A DNA stretch of 64,000 nucleotides from Girardinichthys multiradiatus (GCF_021462225.1 NC_061802.1:9939859-10003858); one strand, 5' to 3'. Positions 33,260 through 47,100 are shown, counted from the stretch's first letter. A program made the numbers and translations. Notes: generated from the sequence alone by a model not told the origin.

Positions 33260-34135
33260 TACAGTGCTTTCTAAAACATTTCCAAATCCTTCCATGTTAC
33301 AGGCACAAACTTCAGTATATTTTTTGGAGTTGTATGTGATAGACCAACACAAAGCAGTGTATAATTGTGAAGCAAAACAATAGATGGATATTGAAAAAAG
33401 AATTTACAGAGAAAGATCTGATAACTTCATGTAGTGATTGTATTCAATTTGTATTCAGCCCCCCAACCCCGCAGATAACACTTTGTTGAACCATCTTTGC
33501 TCCAATCACAGCTGCAAGTCTTTTGGGGTATGTCTTAACCAACTTTGTAAATCTTCAGACTGAACCTTTTTTCAAGTTTTCTTTTCAAAATACTTCTAAC
33601 TCAGTTAGAGCTTGACCTCTTCTGGTGAAGCCTTCCAACACCATGATGGAAGTTGAGTGTATTGTGTTCAGGGTGATGTGCGGTTTGTTTGTGCCAAACA
33701 GAGTATTTGCCTATAGGACAAAAAAGTTTATTTTTGGTCTTATCAGACCAGGACAACTTCTGCACGGCCTGTGTCAAGCTTTAAATGTGACTAATTACGG
33801 CTTTCTTTCAACAGTGTTTAAGGTTTTTTTTTCTCGCCACTCTTCCACAGAAATTTGTGGATTGATCTGTTACTAATGTCCTTTCAGCAGATTCTTCCAC
33901 TCAAGCTGTTTACCTCTCCAGCTTGGCTGCTTCTCTGATTGATATTCTCCTTGTCTGGCCCTGTCAGTGTAGGTAGACAGCCATGTCTTGGTATGTTTGC
34001 AGCTGTGTTGTACTCTTTCCATTTTTGGATGAAGGATTGAACAATGCTCTGAGAGATGTTCAAAGCTTGACATATTATTTTATAACCCAACTCTTTAAAG
34101 TCCTCCAGAGCTTGAGTTGTCCCGACTCCATGAAG
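33260..34135 (-). mobile_element. Degenerate Tc1 element
   Basis: It starts at ACAGTGCTTTCTAAAACATT next to TA and carries the long terminal region (TGTGATAGACCAACACAAAG), then the usual CACAGCTGCAAGTCTTTTGG. Transposase fragments are antisense: 33884-34090 reads GYKIICQALNISQSIVQSFI then QKWKEYNTAANIPRHG, the N-terminal DNA-binding part. Many frameshifts and internal deletions are present. The right inverted repeat was not found; the element gives way to LINE-like sequence near 34135. Confidence 0.75.
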
Positions 34136-34320
34136 ATCTCAAGTCAATATTAAATAAAGTTAAAAGATACTTAAAATAATTAACAGTCCCATCAACCTGA
34201 CATCTAAAGTTTTTTGAACTGACTGGTTCTTGCCTACCTTAGATTACAGGTGAAGCCTGCTCCTGAACCGCTACATCTTGCCTGCCATCCCCCTGTGGGG
34301 GTTGATGTTTCTCACATGTA

Positions 34321-35948
34321 CAGTGCCTTGTGAAAGTACTCGGCCCCCTTGAACTTTTCGACCTCTTGCCACATTTCAGGCTTCAAACATAAAGATATAA
34401 AATTCAAATTTTTTGTGAAGAATCAACAACAAGTGGGACACAATCGTGAAGAAGAATGAAATTTATTGGATGTGTCGAACTTTTTTAACAAATAAAAAAC
34501 TGAAAAGTGGGGTGTGTAATATTATTGAGCCCCCTTGCGTTAATACTTTGTAGCTCCACCCTTTGCTGCAATTACAGCTGCAAGTCTCTTGGGGTTTGTC
34601 TCTATCAGTTTTGCACATCAAGAGACTGAAATTCTTGCCCATTCTTCCTTGCAAAACAGCTGGAGCTCAGTGAGGTTGGATGGAGAGCGTTCGTGAACAG
34701 CAGTCTTCAGCTCTTTCCACAGATTCTCGATTGGATTCAGTTCTGGACTTTGACTTGGCCATTCCAACACCTGGATACGTTTATTTGTGAACCATTACAT
34801 TGTAGATATGGCTTTATGTTTTGGATCATTTTCTTGTTGGAAGATAAATTTCCGTCCCGGTCTCAGGTCTCTTACAGACTCCAACAGGTTTTCTTCCAGA
34901 ATGGTCCTGTATTTGGCCCCATCCATCTTCCCATCAATTTTGACCATCTTCCTTGTCCCTGCTGATGAAAAGCAGGCCCAAACCATGATGCTGCCACCAC
35001 CATGTTTGACAGTGGGGATGGTGTGTTCAGGGTGATGAGCTGTGTTGCTTTTACGTCAAACATATCGTTTTGCATTGTGACCAAACAGTTCGATTTTGGT
35101 TTCATCTGACCAGAGCACCTTCTTCCACATGTTTGGTGTCTCCCAGGTGGCTTGTGGCAAACTTTAAACAAGACTTTTTATGGATATCTTTGAGAAATGG
35201 CTTTCTTCTTGCCACTCTTCCATAAAGGCCAGATTTGTGCAGTGTACGACTGATTGTTGTCCTATGGACAGACTCTCCTACCTCAGCTGTAGATCTCTGC
35301 AGTTCATCCAGAGTGATCATGGGCCTCTTGGTTGCATCTCTGATCAGTCTTCTCCTTGTTCGAGAGGAAAGTTTAGAGGGACGGCTGGGTCTTGGTAGAT
35401 TTGCAGTGGTCTGATACTCCTTCCATTTCAATATGATTGTTTGCACAGTGCTCCTTGGGATGTTTAAAGCTTGGGAAATCTTTTTTTATCCAAATCCGGC
35501 TTTAAACTTCTCCACAACAGTATCTCAGACCTGCCTGGTGTGTTCCTTGGTCTTCATGATGCTCTCTGTGCTTTGAACAGAACCCTGAGACTATCACAGA
35601 GCAGGTGCATTTATATGGAGACTTGATTACACACAGGTGGATTCTATTTATCATCATCAGTCATTTGGGACAACATTGGATCATTCAGAGATCCTCACTG
35701 AACTTCTGGAGTGAGTTTGCTGCACTGAAAGTAAAGGGGCCAAATAATATTGCACGCCTCATTTTTCAGTTTTTTATTTGTTAAAAAAGTTTGACACATC
35801 CAATAAATTTCATTCCACTTTATGATTGTGTCCCACTTGTTGTTGATTCTTCACCAAAAATTTGAATTTGATATCTTTATGTTTGAAGCCTGAAATGTGG
35901 CAAGAGGTTGACCAGTTCAAGGGGGCTGAGTACTTTCGCAAGGCACTG
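34321..35948 (-). mobile_element. Full-length Tc1 element, 1.63 kb
   Basis: Flanked by TA at 34319-34320 and 35949-35950. The left end CAGTGCCTTGTGAAAGTACT and right end AGTACTTTCGCAAGGCACTG are inverted repeats, and similarity continues inward for about 190 bp (for example ACAACAAGTGGGACACAATC against GATTGTGTCCCACTTGTTGT). The length, TIR length and TA duplication are those of a complete fish Tc1 element. It sits inside an older LINE fragment. Confidence 0.95.
34540..35580 (-). pseudogene. Tc1 transposase, frameshifted
   Basis: Minus-strand pieces: 35102-35446 has the paired-like DNA-binding region (LKWKEYQTTANLPRPSRPSK, SSRTRRRLIRDATKRPMITL, then HRTTISRTLHKSGLYGRVAR). 34795-35171 has FKVCHKPPGRHQTC-like sequence in one frame and, after a shift, MVWACFSSAGTRKMVKIDGK and FIFQQENDPKHKAI, where the catalytic Asp region (QQDNDPKH) reads QQENDPKH. 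C-terminal motifs continue near 34700 (PDLNPIE equivalent). At least three frame changes make it inactive, although the element's ends are intact. Confidence 0.88.
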
Positions 35949-37074
35949 TATTCTGCTGCATTGTTTTCAGTCTCACCTGGGTAACAGATGTGGTAATGCG
36001 AGGACCACGTCTTTTCATTTCACCAGTACCTTTAACACCACCCAACCTCATCTGTATGAGAAGTTGTTCAGGAGTTGTGTCAGCAGGTCTGCTGTCCCCT
36101 GGGTTCCTGACTATCTCATCTCTTCTATGACACACAACAGAGACACCAAAGCCATCACTCTGAGCAGTTGAGGAAATAAATCAATTTGTTTTACTCAACA
36201 ACTCCCCTCTGTGCCACAGATGAAGTCACTCTACAGAAGGTAGTGCTCCATAGCAGCAAGCACTTGCATACCTTATAGTACTGTTTTAAAACCTCAGGCT
36301 GTACTATGCAGCATATAAATGCAATGTCTTTAACAAATAAATCCACCTTATCACACATTTTCAGATATAACTTTTTGGGGGATCACTTTGGTGGTGCTAA
36401 AACATTAGTTCTGTCGGTCAAACATTGTTTCATATATTCGTTAAAAGCAAAAGGAAGCAACGATTTTTCATTGCAGTATAGTAATACCAGTGTCTTTGCT
36501 AAGTTGTCTGTTATGTGTTGACACAGTGGTCCATCTCTAAAGTTTATGAACATTTAAAAAGATATTTACAAAGTCTTGAGAACTACTGATTGAGACCACT
36601 TGTAAAGATTACAAGACTGACTCGTAGGCAAAAAATATAAAGGAACAAGAAATGGATTTTTGCAGTATAATGCATCTATCAAAGCTTACTGCTATCTAAC
36701 ATTAAGCATAATACATAAGAAAAATAAGGGACAGTAGGTAAAACATTTTCTTTTCTAGAATTGCATATTTTTCTGTTACCTAAATTTTATTTACTAATTT
36801 TATAAAAATGCAATAAATTTTCTTGTAAACGGTGAACAGTTTGATGTACTTTAGGTACAGATTCTTCTTTAAAACAGAATCATATTGATATATTTGGCTG
36901 AGTGAGAATATGAGCTTGTTTTGTCCTGCAACTAATATTTATTTTACAATAACAATGTTTCGTCTGAACAGGATATCTATCCTCCTCTTGTATTTAGACA
37001 AAGAAAACCTTAAATTGTTCCAACATGCAACTTCTATGTTCAAAGTATTTCTTTCTGTGAATTTCAGCGTACAC

Positions 37075-37185
37075 TAATGACCTGTCTGGTGGGCTCTGGT
37101 GGTCTTTAACATGCTCTTTGTTAACTGACAAACCTCTGAGGTCTTCACAGAACAGCTGCATTTATACTACGTTAGATTTTCTCTT
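37075..37185. repeat. Short Tc1 leader fragment
   Basis: TTGTTAACTGACAAACCTCT and GGTCTTCACAGAACAGCTGC, followed by ATTTATACTACG, match the region upstream of the transposase start in other Tc1 copies. Only about 100 bp remains. Confidence 0.55.
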
Positions 37186-40100
37186 TTCTTTCCCCCTGAT
37201 TGATGATGTTTTTCAAATGTCACAGAACACCTAGACCAACAGTTGCAACATAATGACTTTGTTTTCTATTGAAGTTTCCATGAGTCTCATCCCTTGACCT
37301 AAAAGGTGTTAAAATTGGCCCATAACCACCTCATTAAAATGTTTAAAAATACCACCAATATTTACATTTATCACACTTTACACTGTTTTTATGTGTAAAC
37401 GTGTGGTATAAATTTTTATTTCTATCCCTTAATTACTAACTTTTCTTTCTCACTTTTTTCATTTTCTTTGTCCTTTCTTGTCCTTTTCTTCTCCTCTCTG
37501 ACCCCAGCTCTTATCTTGGTGATGCTTTACTTACAAAGCCAAGCAAAAAAATGCAAAAACAAAACAACAAATAAGCTGATCCGTTAATAATCAATAGTGC
37601 AGTAACTATAAACTGACTCAGTATCCATCATGAGCCCCTTTTTTCTCTGAGATGTCCAAACCAAGCAATCTGATACACTTTATTGCCCCCTTGGGGGAAA
37701 GCTGTTTTAGGTTTCGTTGCCTTCAAGATCAAAACAGCATTTCACAATAGAACCATAATCCACCAGTATCATACATTGCACAATTCTCATATTCCCAGAA
37801 AGAAAAAAAGTATTTAACTATTGTTCGACCCCTTCCGGCAGTCTGAAGACATTTGCTTATTTTTTATGACAAAGTAAGGAGACAATTCAGTTGCGTTTTT
37901 CTTTTCCCATCATCTGTAATATGCATTTAGGTTTAATATTTAAAGGTGGACAAAGATGTCTTCCAACACTTAAAACCCTTTTACAGATTTAAAAAAGAAA
38001 AATAATCTGTTATTTGGTTGATGGCAAGTGACTCTGCACCATAAAACATGGATCTGGAGAGACGTGACCTGGCGGACCCCAAAGTTGAGAAGTGCCTTTT
38101 AAGATGGCTTGGGCCAAAAGTGCAAATTAAACATCAGATTGACAACCAAACAAGTCCATAACACACTTAGGCATGTTTTATAGAAGCAGATGAGATTCAT
38201 ACAAATGACAGTCATGTGCTTTTATTTACAGAACAAAATAATTTGGGATTATACAGTTTTTATTTATTTTTTGAATTTCTGTTTGAAATTATCCGATTTT
38301 CAGACTGCTAAGTAGTTACATTTACTCAGTTACATTTACTTGAGTAGCCCACCTCTGCAGGTTTTATAAATGCAATTGATCCTGATCACAAAATGATCAG
38401 TCGATTTTTTGGTGAAAAGAAATATGTATGCCAATGTCGAGTGTTATAATTTATTTCTTTAATTTGCTTCAAAGTAACTAAAAAAGTGGCCTTTAAAGCT
38501 TTCTAAGGGCCGTTTAAAGGTTTCCCTGGATTTCGGCTCTGTTTTCTGCCACTTTCTGCAGAGTATTTAACCAATTCCAGTGCTTTCTGTTCATTAAGAC
38601 ACTTACTTGTCTTGTGAATCATTAAGACTAAATTCATGAGGTGCACCAGTGTTGCATCTTAACATATGGGCCTCAGCCATAATAACTGCCCATCAAAACA
38701 TGGACATTCGGTTGAAGTCAACACTGACAAACTAAACAACGGTGTGTTGTGAAATTGAAGCTTGTTGATAGTTGCTTACATAGCATTATATCCCACTGAT
38801 ATGAACATTTTTAATAGAGCTGTCTTTCAATTACTGAAGTGAACTCATACAGTGTTTGTCTACCTTAGCTGTTAGCTACCTCTATAATTTCTTTTAAGTT
38901 TCACCAAGCTCAGGTATGACATCTTAACGGAAGTATGATTGACAATAACTTAGCAGAACCTTAAAAGCTAAACATTTAAGTACACATTATACATTATGAT
39001 GTCATGGTAAGGTCAAGGTAAGGTCTGTTTCCTCTGAAGCATCCAAAATAAAGTACTTCAATCCAGGTGCATAGTTAGACCTGGGCTTCCGAGGCAGAAG
39101 CCCCGGATGTTTTCTGAATAGCCCCGGACTTCTTGATAGAAGAAATTTAGAAGTATTAAAAAGATGCAGCCACAAAATGGTATTGGACTTCACATTTTTA
39201 TTTAAAAACAATCAGATTTTTTCAATTGTATTCCATATAATCACCTCCCGCTCCGCCTAACCTGACAATGAGTTAAAAGGAGAAGACAAAAAATAGCTAC
39301 GTAGTAAAAAGAGCAAAAGTAAGCGTCCCTCTTCTCTTTCATATCTTCTGTGCTGATTCTAAACATACAGCTCTGGCTTTAAAGATGGAGTATAATTAAG
39401 AAATAAACCATAGCAATTAATCACAGGTGGACCATTGATTAGTTAACTATTTTATTTTTCTGAATTACACATGTAATATTATATAAACTAAACTAATTAA
39501 ACAAAGATACAGTTTTACTGAAGGTGAGACATACATACCATATGTATACAGTTATTAATAACTGTAATATTAGTACTGATACGGTCCAGGATGAGGCTCT
39601 ATGCTATATTTTAAACACCACAACTTAACACCCTTTCCTCTCAAAGTGTTTAATAGTAAGAACTGCACTAATGTCTCACATGTAGAACAAAAGACTGGGT
39701 TGTAAAATGTTTCATTTTAGGCAGGACAAAATTATTCAGAAGTGGAACGAAGGGCTGAAAAGATGGCGATAAAAGAGAACAGGTTCATAAAAGAAGGAAC
39801 AATTTTAATAAAATGTTTTGAAAGCTCTTGGCATAATAAAATAAATGCGTTTTAGGATTTTACCATTTGACTAAGATTTAGGAAAATCTACTTTATACCA
39901 CTTTCCTTTTTTGAAATATAAGAATAAAGACAATGGAGCCTCAGGAGTGGAACACTTTGATGAGAATGTAACGTTTAAAAAGGTCATTTATGTAGATGAC
40001 AAAAGAAGCTCATTTTTCTGGCCCAAAGTAAACATCTCTGAGTTTAAGAAAAACTTTTGTCAGCAAAAATTCAGATTAGGTTTTTTTCTAAATACCTCAA

Positions 40101-42184
40101 AATGTGTCATTATTTGCTTCAGCAAAATGGTTTTTCATCAGGCCTAAACTCTGTTTCTCCTTGTCCTTCATTCAGCTTCTAACAAAAATAAAAAGTAAAA
40201 TTACTGCAAACCTTTTTTGTTTGATTCACAATAATTTACATTCAATCTAAAACCAGCCGAGACAGAGAACTGGTACAATATGTCCTATATTATTTTAATT
40301 TACCTATAATTTGTCTTATTGAAATCTAAATATTTTGGATTTGGGCTAAAGCCCCCAATGTTTTGAGACCCTAAAAAAGCCCTGCTTCAATCAATCAACC
40401 AAATCAAGACTGGACAGAAATGGAGCTGCATCCAAATAAAACACTGAAACACCTTCAGAGAGTCTGGAGAAAGTTTGGTCAAGACCACCTTGAGTGTGTT
40501 TCTCAAACCACACTTTGTATTGATTTTTTTCCTCAAGGTGTGAGATGTGTCTCAAAAGGTGTCCCAGACATTCTCAAAGTGAAAAATGCATGCTTCAAAA
40601 CATATACATGTTAAAGATTTTGTCATTTTATGCTGAAGCATGATCAAAAATTTAAGATCAACTTGCATGTTTCTTTTTCATTAGTCCTATGAACAGGAAG
40701 ATCACCGGTGGCTCAATTCCTCCTGCTTTATTTTCCATGTAAATTACCACATATTTGTTGTAATTAACAATCTAAAGCAAATGTTACCATGGCTTAAAGG
40801 TTCATAAACTAGCATCTGCATAAATGGTTATGAAATACCTGATCGTTGTTTTAAGGTGGTAGAAATACTGTAAGCTTTAGAACTTCAGGATTCAGGCTTG
40901 ATTAATCTGGATTTGATTTGGAACAAAAGATGATGCTAAGAGTTTGGTTTTTTTGTTGTTTTTTTTTTTTTACCAGAGTTAAGATATCAACTGCTTGTAA
41001 CCTTTTAAGAGTCTCAAATTCTGACATGTCTCTCAATTTTTTTTTAAACACAAATGAAACCAAGGAAAACGTGTAACACAGAAGAGGTAAAGAGTTGAAG
41101 CTGATGTGATGCAAAAATATTTGTGGCTTGAAGGAGGTGCAAACCTTGTACCCTCAAATATCACTTGTATATAATAAATCAACTAAAATTAAATACTGCA
41201 TTTGTGGAAAAGGTGCTGAGAGACAAGCAGTCACTGTTGAACTTTAAGGTGACACAATGAGTTATTTGTTTGAAAAAGAGTTTGGTAGACACGGCTAAGG
41301 TCAAAAGTCCAAAATGTTACTGTTTAACACAGAGACACGTGTAACAACAGGCCCTAGATTAATGACCATCTCTGCCTGTATGTGTGGACAATCTGCACAG
41401 GAGCTCCTTGTATATCTCTGTTACAATTAATCACACCGTGGCTCTCAGCCCTCCTCTCATGGCTCCTGCTGGTTTTTGGCTTCACCTGCCACAATAGAGG
41501 GATGACAGCCACAATATGAAACAGGGGTGAAAGGAAATGGGAGTTGGGGGGAGAGGGATGGTGGGTTAGGAGTGGATGGAGAAGTGAGTGTCAGTTGAAA
41601 AGGAGAGAGGAGATGAAAGACGAACAGTGAAACAGGTCCATGGAAAATTGAGGGAAGGAGAAAGGGTAAAAGAAAGACAGCCACCAGATGTGTTCAATTC
41701 CGGAAAATGGTCACTAGCTAAGTGAATAGAAGCTAAAAAGTGTTATGTGTTTAGCTTATCTTCAGGTAGAGTTTATATTTTCTTCCTTTGGTGTAGATCT
41801 GTTGAATTCTCTTTCACTCAAAGGTTTTGTTGTTTATTCACATGTTTAATCGGCTGCATTCTGAGAATGTTAAAGTGGCTTTCAAAGTCAAGAATAGGGG
41901 AGGACTAAGCCAGAAGAGCTTGCAGAATTCAAATGTCACAATATATCTAGAAAACAAAGTGGTCAGTATAGAGCTGACAGGAGATTTGGTTACAATTAAC
42001 CAAATCCCTAAAGAATAAGCAAATATGGCCCATGCATGGAAAGATGGATCATTCAACATTAAAACCATTTTAAAATGCTCAATGTTTTGTTGTTTAAGAT
42101 TTTTTAACAACACTGTGCCAACATCTGAAAAACCTTTAAATTACTTTGGAGTTGTTTTGATACACAGACAATCCAATGTCGGAG

Positions 42185-42390
42185 TAGCTTAGTGATAGCT
42201 AGGGGTCTAGCTAGGCTATTTAGCACAGACAATTAAAACCTAATAGACATATTTCTGGACATGGGAGGAAGCCAGAGTAACTGGAGAAAGCCCACATATG
42301 CATGACGACAACACAGAAACTCCATGCAGGCCCTGGATTTGAACCTAAGACCTTTCTGCAAGGCAACAGTGCCAACCATTGGATGGTTCA
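42185..42390 (-). mobile_element. SINE copy (family of 14393-14745), minus strand
   Basis: Reading the minus strand gives GGTTGGCACTGTTGCCTTGC, GGTTCAAATCCAGGGCCTGC, ATGGAGTTTCTGTGTTGTC and CTGGCTTCCTCCCATGTCC, the same order as the SINE at 14393. The distal half after the GTTAATTGGTCACTC-like motif is decayed or missing. Confidence 0.75.
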
Positions 42391-43002
42391 CCATCCAAAT
42401 CTCTTTATTGGTATTTATAAAATAATATTTAGTTATAAACTGTATATAGCAGAGAGCTTTGGGAATGTCATGGAGCAAAAGGCCTTAACATGGGAACTCA
42501 AGATAGGGGCAAGGAGGAATTTCTGTATTTTTAGATGGAGTGTAACTTCAATTAATTGAATTACTTGGCAATATCTTATTTAAATAAATACGACATGGAT
42601 ACAGGCATATCATTTCCCATATTGACATAAGTTTTAAAGGTTTTTGAAACGGATTTTGAAACACGAAAAATGACTGACATGTAGAAAAGATACTATATCA
42701 GAATAGCAGCATCATTATACAACAAACTGTCTTACAGTCTTTAGTCTTACAAACAACCTGAATTACATACCAAAAACCATAAGATATTTCTGATTGAAAA
42801 TGAAGCAAATTTCTTAAAAACAGGTTTTGAGGACTGATTGCTAAAGAGAGGATGAGATGCTCAGCGACTTAATACATCTGCTTGGTATATTGTTGCACAT
42901 CTTGCTGTCTCACACACCTGGTATAGATACTAAAATCCACTCTGGGTGTGCGTGTGATCTGTAAAGTATATGAAAGGAGACAGACATAAAAGACAGAGGA
43001 GA

Positions 43003-43045
43003 TGGATGGATGGATGGATGGATGAATGGATGGATGGATGGATGG
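43003..43045. repeat. (ATGG)n microsatellite
   Basis: About ten GATG/ATGG tetranucleotide units with one GATGAATG interruption. Confidence 0.95.
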
Positions 43046-44789
43046 AGAAATGAAGCAGAGCTGCAGTTTCATTTTTGTGAGCTCATATGTGTTGTTCCAT
43101 GAGAGCGAGAAAGAGAGGGAGAGAAAAGCAGTGCACTGATGATGTGACACAAACCAGATGTGTTAACTCAACATCTGTTTGGTTTGTGCGTCTACAATAC
43201 AAAGAAACCAGCCACTGGTGAAACAAAGGAACATATGAATATGAAGCTTCACACTTGTGTTTATCTGTCATCTCATTTCTTAATTCCTACTTTATATTTT
43301 CTGTCTGTTTGCAGTTTAACCTGCCATGAGATGGTGGTTTTTAGAGAAATAAACACAACTTTTCTAACATTTTTTGCCCTAAAAGTAGAAAATAGAGGAA
43401 TATTTGGCTTGTAACATCATCTAAAATGCTAAAAAAAACGATTGATTTTACTATAAAACTTAAAATATATAATGTATTTCATTCTTCAAAATGTTGTTAA
43501 TTTTTACTTTTCAAACCAATCTTTTTGTGTTACTGCAACAATAAAAACATATGAGGTTTCAGGTTTCTTAAAGAAATAGATAGTACTTAGAAAATCTAAT
43601 TTAATTCAACTTCAGTCAAAAAAGTTCCTGGATACACTGAGTATGTTTTACATTTTCTCAAACTCTGTGAGAAAAGAACTCTTAAAGCCCTTCTCCAAGT
43701 TTTCATAAGGACCCAAAAGAAGTTATGGGAAAACTTTCATTATGGCTCCCAACGTTATTCTGTTAAAGTCTCAAATGTCAAACACTTTTAGGCACCATAT
43801 ATGGCCCAAAGAGTTTATGAGACACTAGACACTGGGACTCAACCTCAAATAAAGTTGCATTTTGTCAAGCCCTGCTTGCTTAAAGCAACAGAGATGTGCT
43901 TCACAAGGACACAACCTTTTATGCTGTTGTTATCTCTTTCATTAGGTTGGACTGAATGTTATTTCAGTCTAATATGAATGTTTTCATTTTGCATGTTTTT
44001 TAAAAATTACTACCCCGATTAGTGTCCAATAGAGATGGGCAATTATCATACCCATCCTGAGAAAGACATGACAGAACAGAATCTGAGTCCACATATGAGG
44101 ACTGTTCGCTATAATGCGATGCTATAGTAAACATCAAAAGATTCCATATAATTGCAAATATTGTTGCTCATCGGTCAAAATAATACTGGGTCAACAGACT
44201 GACCTAAGCAAGCCAGACAGTATCATTGTCTCTAGCCAGTTCCACATACAGTCATGGAAAAAACAAAGTAAAGTTAAATTCTTTAGTTTTACACAATATA
44301 AATGTACAATATATCACAAATGTATCGTTATCCCAATATTACTGTAAATAATATGCAAATTGCAAAGAACTGCCTGAACTGCAATAAACACTAAATTAAT
44401 TACATACCATGCATTCAGACTCTCTGTGCCTCTAATATATTTGGTGACAGTTGTTGTTTAACAGAGCATGAAACATTTCAGAGGATAAAGAGGTGGTAAG
44501 GTGGTCAAGTCATTAGGAAGCTACAATTAAGTGGTCTCAGTGCCAAAACAACAGACAACATCCTAAAGCAACTTTTTCAATAAAACTTTGTTGTTAACAT
44601 GAATATATAATGATTTTTCCTCCATAGACTGCTGGGGTCTGTCTACTATGAACCCAAAGCAGAGGGACACTAACACCTTTCAATTAATTGTTTATTTATT
44701 ACAAGTCATGTCGTTATCACAACATTCACCAATATTATCGCATATCACATCATCATCATCGTGTACTTGAACGTAAGCGAACCAAATAA

Positions 44790-45722
44790 AAATATGAAAT
44801 GTGTGGCATGCATATGTATCTAGCCCCGTTTAATCTGATAAAACCTAAATCCAGGGCAACCCAAAGAGCCCACATGGTGTGTGATGAAACATCACTATAG
44901 ATCCAGATGTTCACTGAAAGCTTCAGAGGTTTAATTGAGAATATTTATGAACAAACAACATTGTGAAGACCAAGAAACACCAGATAAGTCAGTGATAAGG
45001 TTGTTAAGAAATGTAAAGTAGAGTTAGATTATAAAACAACAAGGTTCGCCTTCCAGCAGGACAGCAATCATAAACATACAGCCAGAGCTAGATTGAAATG
45101 GTTCAGATAAGATGATATTCAAGTGTTAGAGTTGTCCGAAGTCCAGTTCTAAATCTAGTTAATAACTTGAAAATTGATATCTGCCAAGCCTGAGTTTTTG
45201 TGCAAAGAAAAATGAGCAAACATTTCATGTACAGAGCACATAGAGGATTGTACACAGCTTGTGTAGTAAGCGGCATGCAGAACCTTTTATAGCTTTCTTT
45301 GAACAATGGCTGACTTCTTGTCACTCTTTCATAAGAGCCACATTTGTGGACTGCACAACTAATGGTTGTCCTGTCAGACAGATTCTCCTGCTTGAGCTTT
45401 GGATTTCTACAGATCCTCTAGAGTTTGACCTCTAGGCCTCTTCTCTGAATAATGCTCTCCTTTTCAGGTGGACTTTTTTAGTAATTGTGTAACTTCTGAA
45501 GGCAATTGGTTACACCAAAAGGTATTTAGGGATATTAAAGTAAAGAGGGGAATCCAGATGCCCACCACATTTTTCCGATTTTTCTTACTTCACAATTATA
45601 CACGATTTTGTGTTCCCCCATCTCAAAAAGAAAATAAATAGGTAAACTGAATGGTTTGTTGTTACAAAGCAAAATGTGAAAAGGTTTAGGGGGTATAAAT
45701 ACTTTAACAAGGCACTGCATAG
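44790..45722. mobile_element. Mosaic of Tc1 fragments in opposite orientations
   Basis: 44800-45115 reads in plus orientation: a leader with GATGTTCACTGAAAGCTTCAG, transposase start-like AAGACCAAGAAACACCAGAT, and a C-terminal piece (FQQDSNHKHTARARLKW-like, from 45052). 45260-45480 reads in minus orientation, an antisense N-terminal half (CATAAGAGCCACATTTGTGG, CAGATTCTCCTGCTTGAGC). 45480-45722 is the leader and terminal repeat ending AACAAGGCACTGCA next to TA. No frame is intact. Confidence 0.7.
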
Positions 45723-47100
45723 GTTAAAAACCTAGAATTGACTGTAGGGGTGTACTATCTTTTCACCATGACAATAAGTTTTCTTTTGGACCTGCAGCTG
45801 AACAAGTGACAATAAAGTTCAACAGCATTTTTCTATGAAACAATGATCCCAAGGAGCATAATTAATAAAAATAATCAGCAATCTCAAGGCTCCTTCAACA
45901 TTCCCAATTAAACAAATACACACACACTGAGAGCATTAAACACAGTTGAACAGTCTCTGTTGTACATTTCATTATTTTGATTAATCTAAGCAATTATGGT
46001 TGAGGACTTGGATGTGTGCTTTTGTGCAAAAATTTATTTTGGTTGGCCTACCAGGATGACTTTTACAAATTGGTCCGTATCCACTTTCAACAGACTGTTA
46101 AACAGTAAAAATGAAGAACTTTGCAATTCAAACAGGAGAAAGTGCGTGCGCATGCCTGAGCAGTGTCATGATCCCTGAGAAAAAGGTTTCACAAAGTGTT
46201 GTTGGACACTGACTCGAGCATAATTTGACTGATGTGTTTATACATGTTCAACAGCAGAACCAAAGCTGGTTAAAAAGTATTTAAAAGTATTAAACATGTA
46301 AATATTGGTGTACTTTTTATGTTTAAGTCCAAACAGCAACAATTGAATCCAAAAGAATAAGAAAACCAGGGAGCAAACACATGTTAGTTTAAGCTCCAAG
46401 TAGCTGTGTAGATTTGTCTTTTTGTTTGAGGCAGCAGGGGGTAAGTAGCAGTTCAAAGTAGAAGTCTGATGTTTTGCTCAGTGTGGTATCCCCTGCAATG
46501 GTCTATTGGTGGAGGTTTTCCAGGGGGGGTGCTCTTGGCTGCTGTTGACGTTAACCCCCACTGACCCAAATTCATACATACACTACTGAAATACATCGAG
46601 AGCAGTTTTCACTGTGCAGGCCTCTACATTTTCCTTCTTTCAACTGTCATGTGAATTAGTAGCAAAGCTTCAAAATGTTTTAAGAATTAAAATACGAATC
46701 AGGTGTTTCCACTTGGGTTAAAGCTTTTAGATTACATCTGAACCTCAGCAGGGAGTTCAAAAAGCCCCTCAGTAAGAAGCTAGACGCAATATTTAAAAAT
46801 GGAATTTAAATCACATTTGCTGTCAAAGGGTCATTTTGAGCATACAATTTTTACAGTTACAGATTAAAAATCTGACTCACTTCAAATGTTGGACTGCTTA
46901 TGAAGTATTGATGGTACATTAGGTGGAAATACAGAGACATAGTTTCTAAAATCAAACCAATATTTAATGAGATTAACAAAGGAACAACATGGGCATAAAT
47001 TAAATTTCAGGACTTTCCAGACTTTAGATATACACTTAAGTCAGCTTTTGCTTTTTAAGGGTATAGGTGTTAAAAATAAATAAACACTGCACATATTTAA

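Larger units (their letters stand above)
34190..36180 (+). pseudogene. LINE reverse transcriptase relic split by a Tc1 element
   Basis: Left piece (34190-34320): INLTSKVF then, around 34280, ACHPPVGVDVSH, resembling the LINE motif AYQP.VGVDDAV. Right piece (35951-36180): CGNARTTSFHFTSTFNTTQP then EKLFRSCVSRSAVPWVPDYL, resembling FDFSSAFNTIQP with the catalytic Asp region and WI.DYL. The intact Tc1 at 34321-35948 sits exactly between, on a TA, so the LINE was there first. Class (L2- or Rex1-like) is uncertain. Confidence 0.65.

Noticed and set aside
33625..33876. 83-codon plus-strand frame
   Set aside because: Antisense of the degenerate Tc1 transposase.
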